64,000 bases of DNA. It comes from Palaemon carinicauda (Eukaryota > Arthropoda > Malacostraca > Decapoda > Palaemonidae). Both the position numbers and the translations under genes were made by a program. Positions 20,905 through 64,000 of this stretch are shown one piece after another (positions within the stretch are counted from its first letter, which is position 1; every line of letters begins with the position of its first letter). Where the stretch lies: assembly GCF_036898095.1 (NCBI RefSeq), contig NC_090728.1, positions 85,128,882-85,192,881 of the forward strand, read 5' to 3'. Below the pieces are notes generated by a model. It worked only from the letters and a program-made list of their open reading frames with translations, had not been told where the DNA came from and made no database searches.

Positions 20905-22642
20905 AAAAATAATATCATAAATATCAGTTAAATGAGATCTGTAATCTTTCTAGACCAAATTGGATATATTTCGAGGATTTGTTACATTGAGTGAAAGTTC
21001 AAGCAGGAAGCAACCTAAGGGAACAGACGCGTGTATCAGGGCTTTATAACTAAAATTAAATAAATCTGTGTGTGAGATAACACTTCTCAGATCTATAAAG
21101 TGGATCGATTCGAGGTCATGATAAGTTATCTTGGATATTCATGGACTGACAAGAATGATTCAAAAGTTGAACTTGAAGAACCTTTCTATAAACATTATGA
21201 CTTGATGGTCTGGTTGAAATATCTTTTAAGGGTACCCGATTATCATAAAAATTATAACTTTGTGGTCTGGTTAAATACTTTCATAACTAATAACTAGCCT
21301 ATACTGGAAGCCCAAATAACTAACGACAAAGAAACAGGGCCATTACGAAAATATATATTTTTAGCAATAACGGCTACAATTTACTTTTTCTTGTATGTCT
21401 GTTTAAAAGATATAAACTTTTGTGTAAGTGACTAATCTTTTGTGTAGTTAATAAAAACTTGTAAGCTGAGACAAGAAAAGCATTCTATGCTTATGATCTA
21501 TTATCATTTAATAAACTATCATGCAGTTGAAAAATATACTAAAAGCTAATTTTTGATAAGAAAAACATGTATGGTGTCTTTTTCTAACCTCTAGAAAATT
21601 TTCCAGTCATAAATATTACAAAAGCTTTATATGCTATGTTGATTTCAGCCTAAACAATCACAGCACTACTTAGGAGCTAAATTTAATCACATTTTGATAT
21701 TCATAAGCAATCTTTAAACCTAATATTGTTAAAATTATTTTACCCCAGAACTTGCAAAATATGTGCATATACTGTACTTCAAACCCTTTTATAATTAGCT
21801 TAAACTGAGTGTACTTAAAAAAAAAAATAATAGTTCATTAATTTTTTGTGTTTAGTACAATTGTAGTGCAATACAAATTCATTAGAAATACTATTCTAAA
21901 CAATTATTTTTGACAATAGAAAAATATAAATTATCCTATGCCTAAGCAAGTGTGGTGTGCAAAGAATTTCAGAATATCTCCATGTTACTTATTACAATAA
22001 AATCATTTAACGAGATCACTAAGTCACACTTCTACTGTAGAATATCATAAGCTTGCGGTTGAGACTTTTCTTTCAAGAGATATGAAAAATGGAGCAAAGT
22101 AATATTACAGTAAGTTTAACAGTCAAGGCATATGGGATACATGACAGCAAATGAAAAATTGAAAGCAATAAAGCTAGAGTTAAACGGATGATACAAGGAA
22201 CCTTTAATTTTGTCTATATCTAAAGTGAGCCGAGTATTTAAGGAATTTCTGTACTGTAGATGCTCCGATCTTACAAAAAAATTGAATTCTTCGATCAAGG
22301 AATGAATGTTTTTTAAAAGTCTTAATTCAAAAAACATGAATAAAAAATATCCATGGCCTCTTAAAACATATGCATGCAAATTTTGGTGCTGAATATTTTT
22401 AATACAGTATTGATGGTGCTGACTTTTTAAAAATCTAAACATACCTTCTACTTTTAGTTGGTTAATACTCCAATTTCTTTCTCAAATAACACCAGTAGCT
22501 GTAGACCTCTTGAACTTAATTACATTATTTCCTAGAACCTAACTTGAATCCAGTCTAACAAGCACCCATCACCTAGCTGTTAAACTTCACCAATATTCTA
22601 CAGTGCTCTTAATAGATATATTACCGACCTCAGAACTCGACT
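20905..22642. other. AT-rich DNA downstream of ALG-2 (3' UTR and flank)
   Basis: Presumably begins with the ALG-2 3' UTR on the minus strand below 22643. A minus ATTAAA lies at 22203-22208. No other gene seen. Confidence 0.55.
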
Positions 22643-60870
<38,228 letters not shown>

Positions 60871-61324
60871 CTTGATTTTATTAATCTGGAAAGTACAAAA
60901 AGCAGTTGTTAATAACATTATACATCTGTAAATACAGTACTTTATGTCAATTACCTTGTGCTAATCAAATTATTCCACTACTAACTGCGGAAAATCACCA
61001 AAAACCATAAGATTACAATATCTTGTAAAGTCTCAAGAAAGATATGGTGGTGCACTTGTATTACATATCACTTATGAAAAATTTTATTTTGATAATAAAA
61101 TAAATTTTTGAATATACTTACCCGGTGATTATAATAGCTGCAGCTCTGCTGCTCGACAGAAAACTCTACGGAAAAAATCCGCCAGCGATCGCTATGCAGG
61201 TAGGGGATGTACTTCAACAGCGCCATCTGTCGTCCAAGTACCCAGTACTCATTGTAAACAAAGAACTCAATTTTCTCCTCGGTCCACTGCGTCTCTATTG
61301 GGGAGGAAGGGAGGGTCCTTTAAT

Positions 61325-61416
61325 TTATAATCACCGGGTAAGTATATTCAAAAATTTATTTTATTATCAAAATAACATTTTTCAATATTTAACTTAGCCG
61401 GTGATTATAATAGCTG
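61325..61416. repeat. element 6 internal complementary region
   Basis: Complement of the left terminus (TTATAATCACCGGGTAAGTA...) joined at ...AAAATAAC/ATTTTTC... to the complement of a right terminus that lies outside the window. Confidence 0.88.
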
Positions 61417-61820
61417 ATTCACACCCAGGGGGATGGGTAGAGACCAGCAATATATGTTTACATTATTATGAGCTAAGGATTTTTTATTTCATTTTAGAAG
61501 TTATCAAAATAACAAAAATAAAATAAATAGGTACCTGGTAAGGAAGTCGACTTGAACAATTACTCTGCCTTTTTAAGTACGTCTTCCTTACGGAGCCTCG
61601 CGATCCTCTTAGGATGCTGAGCGACCCCTAGGATCTGAAGTATGAAGGGTTGCAACCCATACCACAGGACCTCATCAAAACCTCTAATCTAGGCGCTTCT
61701 CAAGAAAAGAATTTGACCACCCGCCAAATCAACCAGGATGCGAAAGGCTTCTTAGCCTTCCGGACAACCCAAAAACAACAATAAAAACATTTCAAGAGAA
61801 AGATTAAAAAGGTTATGGAA

Positions 61821-63941
61821 TTAGGGGATTGTAGTGGTTGAGCCCTCACCCACTACTGCACTCGCTGCTACGAATGGTCCCAGAGTGTAGCAGTTCTCGT
61901 AAAGAGACTGGACATCCTTAAGATAAAAAGACGCGAACACTGACTTGCTTCTCCAATAGGTTGCGTCCATTATACTTCGCAGAGATCTATTTTGTTTAAA
62001 GGCCACTGAAGTTGTGACAGCTCTAACTTCATGTGTCCTTACCTTCAGCAAAGCTTGGTCTTCCTCACTCAGATGTGAATGAGCTTCTCGTATTAACAGT
62101 CTGATAAAATAGGATAAAGCATTCTTTGACATAGGCAAAGATGGTTTCTTAACTGAACACCATAAAGCTTCTGACTGTCCTCGTAAAGGTTTAGTTCGTC
62201 TTAAATAGAACTTAAGAGCTCTCACAGGGCATAAGACTCTTTCTAGTTCATTTCCAACCATATTTGATAGGCTTGGAATATCGAACGATTTCGGCCAAGG
62301 ACGAGAAGGTAGCTCGTTTTTGGCTAGAAAACCAAGTTGTAGAGAACATGTAGCCGTTTCAGATGAAAATCCGATGTTCCTGCTGAAGGCGTGAATCTCA
62401 CTGACTCTTTTAGCTGTGGCTAAGCAAACCAGGAAAAGAGTCTTTAAAGTGAGATCTTTAAAGGAGGCTGATTGTAGCGGCTCGAACCTTTCTGACATGA
62501 GGAATCTTAGTACCACGTCTAAATTCCAACCAGGTGTAGCCAAACGACGCTCCTTCGTGGTCTCAAAAGACTTAAGGAGGTCCTGTAGATCTTTGTTGTT
62601 GGAAAGATCTAAGCCTCTGTGACGGAAGACTGATGCCAACATGCTTCTGTAACCCTTGATAGTGGGAGCTGAAAGAGATCGTTCTTTCCTCAGGTATAAA
62701 AGGAAGTCAGCTATTTGAGTTACAGAGGTACTGGTCGAGGATACCGATACTGACTTGCACCAGTTTCGGAAGACTTCCCACTTCGATTGGTAGACTCTAA
62801 GGGTGGATGTCCTCCTTGCTCTAGCAATCGCCCTGGCTGCCTCCTTCGAAAAGCCTCTAGCTCTCGAGAGTCTTTCGATAGTCTGAAGGCAGTCAGACGA
62901 AGAGCGTGGAGGCCTTGGTGTACCTTCTTTACGTGTGGCTGACGTAGAAGGTCCACCCTTAGAGGAAGAGTTCTGGGAACGTCCACTAGCCATCGAAGTA
63001 CCTCGGTGAACCATTCTCTCGCGGGCCAGAGGGGAGCAACTAACGTCAACCTTGTCCCTTCGTGAGAGGAGAACTTCTGCAGTACCTTGTTGACAATCTT
63101 GAACGGGGGGAATGCATATAGGTCTAGATGTGACCAATCTAGGAGAAAGGCATCTATATGAACTGCTGCTGGGTCCGGGATTGGTGAGCAATATATTGGG
63201 AGCCTCTTGGTCATCGAGGTTGCGAAGAGATCTATGGTTGGCTGGCCCCATGTGGCCCAAAGTCTCTTGCACACATCCTTGTGTAGGGTCCATTCTGTTG
63301 GAATGATTTGTCCCTTCCGACTGAGGCAATCTGCCATGACATTCAAGTTGCCTTGGATGAACCTCGTTACTAGTGAAATGTTTAGACCTTTTGACCAGGT
63401 GAGGAGGTCCCTTGCGATCTCGTACAACGTCATAGAGTGGGTCCCTCCTTGCTTGGAGATGTACGCCAAAGCCGTGGTGTTGTCCGAGTTCACCTCCACC
63501 ACTTTGCCTTGAAGGAGAGACTTGAAGCTTTTCAAGGCCAGATGAACTGCCAGTAGCTCCTTGCAGTTGATATGCATTGTCCTTTGACTCGAGTTCCAAG
63601 TTCCCGAGCATTCCCGACCGTCCAATGTCGCGCCCCAGCCTGTGTCCGATGCGTCCGAGAAGAGAACGTGGTTGGGAGTCTGAACAGCCAGGGGCTGACC
63701 CTCTCTGAGGCTGATACTGTCCTTCCACCAAGTCAGGGAAGACTTCATCTTCTCGGAAATGGGGATCGAGACCGCTTCTAGCGTCTTGTCCTTTTTCCAG
63801 TAAACAGCTAGGTGATATTGAAGAGGACGGAGGTGTAGTCTTCCTAATGATACGAACTGTTCCAGGGATGATAGTGTCCCTATCAGACTCATCCACTGCC
63901 TGACTGAACATAGTTCCTTCTTCAGCATGTTCTGGATGCAT
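61821..63941 (-). CDS. DIRS element 6 tyrosine recombinase, long overlapping frame
   Basis: Open for 706 codons to 63941. The recombinase is the part after CLQTIERLSRARGFS (about 62.9 kb). Arg in ATAKRVSEIHAF, HEVR in RTHEVRAVTTS and Tyr in VFASFYLKD are all present in one frame. No lesion visible. Confidence 0.9.
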   Translation of the reverse strand: MHPEHAEEGTMFSQAVDESDRDTIIPGTVRIIRKTTPPSSSISPSCLLEKGQDARSGLDPHFREDEVFPDLVEGQYQPQRGSAPGCSDSQPRSLLGRIGHRLGRDIGRSGMLGNLELESKDNAYQLQGATGSSSGLEKLQVSPSRQSGGGELGQHHGFGVHLQARRDPLYDVVRDRKGPPHLVKRSKHFTSNEVHPRQLECHGRLPQSEGTNHSNRMDPTQGCVQETLGHMGPANHRSLRNLDDQEAPNILLTNPGPSSSSYRCLSPRLVTSRPICIPPVQDCQQGTAEVLLSRRDKVDVSCSPLARERMVHRGTSMASGRSQNSSSKGGPSTSATRKEGTPRPPRSSSDCLQTIERLSRARGFSKEAARAIARARRTSTLRVYQSKWEVFRNWCKSVSVSSTSTSVTQIADFLLYLRKERSLSAPTIKGYRSMLASVFRHRGLDLSNNKDLQDLLKSFETTKERRLATPGWNLDVVLRFLMSERFEPLQSASFKDLTLKTLFLVCLATAKRVSEIHAFSRNIGFSSETATCSLQLGFLAKNELPSRPWPKSFDIPSLSNMVGNELERVLCPVRALKFYLRRTKPLRGQSEALWCSVKKPSLPMSKNALSYFIRLLIREAHSHLSEEDQALLKVRTHEVRAVTTSVAFKQNRSLRSIMDATYWRSKSVFASFYLKDVQSLYENCYTLGPFVAASAVVGEGSTTTIP

Positions 63942-64000
63942 AACAGGGCTTGACTTGTTCTGGGGGCCGACGGAAAAGCCCGAAAAGCTAGACTGTGAAT
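62720..64000 (-). CDS. DIRS element 6 RT C-terminus / RNase H / methyltransferase-like ORF, partial
   Basis: Open from the window edge to the stop at 62720. It contains the end of RT (FRAFPSAPR, CSVRQWMSLIGTLSS), RNase H (SDASDTGWGA, HINCKELLAV, NSDNTTALAY, VMADCLSR) and YAFPPF. The conserved Arg of ADRLSR is Cys here. The YLDD region is outside the window. Confidence 0.9.
   Translation of the reverse strand: MHSLAFRAFPSAPRTSQALLCIQNMLKKELCSVRQWMSLIGTLSSLEQFVSLGRLHLRPLQYHLAVYWKKDKTLEAVSIPISEKMKSSLTWWKDSISLREGQPLAVQTPNHVLFSDASDTGWGATLDGRECSGTWNSSQRTMHINCKELLAVHLALKSFKSLLQGKVVEVNSDNTTALAYISKQGGTHSMTLYEIARDLLTWSKGLNISLVTRFIQGNLNVMADCLSRKGQIIPTEWTLHKDVCKRLWATWGQPTIDLFATSMTKRLPIYCSPIPDPAAVHIDAFLLDWSHLDLYAFPPFKIVNKVLQKFSSHEGTRLTLVAPLWPAREWFTEVLRWLVDVPRTLPLRVDLLRQPHVKKVHQGLHALRLTAFRLSKDSRELEAFRRRQPGRLLEQGGHPPLESTNRSGKSSETGASQYRYPRPVPL

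Larger units (their letters stand above)
61083..64000 (-). mobile_element. DIRS element 6, 3' part
   Basis: Same family as 3-5. It begins TTTATTTTGATAATAAAATA, has an ITR-type region to about 61280, an internal complementary region, YR and RNase H. It runs off the right edge. Both visible reading frames are open. It lies upstream of the first coding exon of ALG-2, possibly in a 5' UTR intron. Confidence 0.9.

Overview
The window looks like nuclear DNA of an arthropod, most probably a decapod crustacean. It has AT-rich non-coding DNA, GT-AG introns, (CA/CT)n microsatellites, a tRNA-derived SINE, and a very heavy load of DIRS1-like tyrosine-recombinase retrotransposons, a class known to be common in Decapoda. 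The species assignment is inference. No prokaryotic or organellar feature was seen.

One host gene can be rebuilt. Five coding exons on the minus strand (60824-60870, 57629-57735, 56180-56345, 39277-39379, 22643-22741) join in phase at consensus splice sites. They encode a 173-residue penta-EF-hand protein of the PDCD6/ALG-2 type. The gene covers about 38 kb because introns 3 and 4 are each about 16.5 kb and filled with transposons. An acceptor 15 bases before the ATG suggests a further non-coding first exon upstream.

Six DIRS elements make up about 57% of the window, all on the minus strand: element 1 (1-~4998, cut by the left edge), element 2 (12132-~20904), element 3 (28185-34728), element 4 (40786-47215), element 5 (48473-~55226) and element 6 (61083 to beyond the right edge). 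Elements 3 to 6 are one family; 1 and 2 are two others. Elements 2 to 5 are bounded by inverted terminal repeats (ITRs), and 2 to 6 carry an internal complementary region that exactly joins the complements of both termini. Gene order in the sense direction is gag, RT/RNase H/methyltransferase-like ORF, then tyrosine recombinase (YR). Element 2 has all three frames open and apparently identical ITRs. Elements 1, 3, 4 and 5 carry identifiable lesions: stops, small deletions, a 20-bp duplication, or a large internal deletion.

Region by region: 1-4998 element 1; 5.0-6.9 kb AT-rich DNA; 6.9-7.8 kb RTE-type LINE 3' end; 8.2-10.3 kb fossil gag-like coding DNA; 10.3-12.1 kb AT-rich; 12.1-20.9 kb element 2; 22.6 kb last ALG-2 exon; 23.4-26.3 kb Tigger remnant, RTE endonuclease fragment, and a 528-bp tandem duplication that includes the SINE; 27.4-27.8 kb short DIRS-like fold-back; 28.0-35.2 kb minisatellite split by element 3; 35.4-38.4 kb two TTAA-flanked MITEs, microsatellites and a palindromic RTE tail; 39.3 kb ALG-2 exon 4; 40.8-55.2 kb elements 4 and 5; 55.7-60.9 kb a third MITE and ALG-2 exons 3 to 1; 61.1 kb to the end, element 6.
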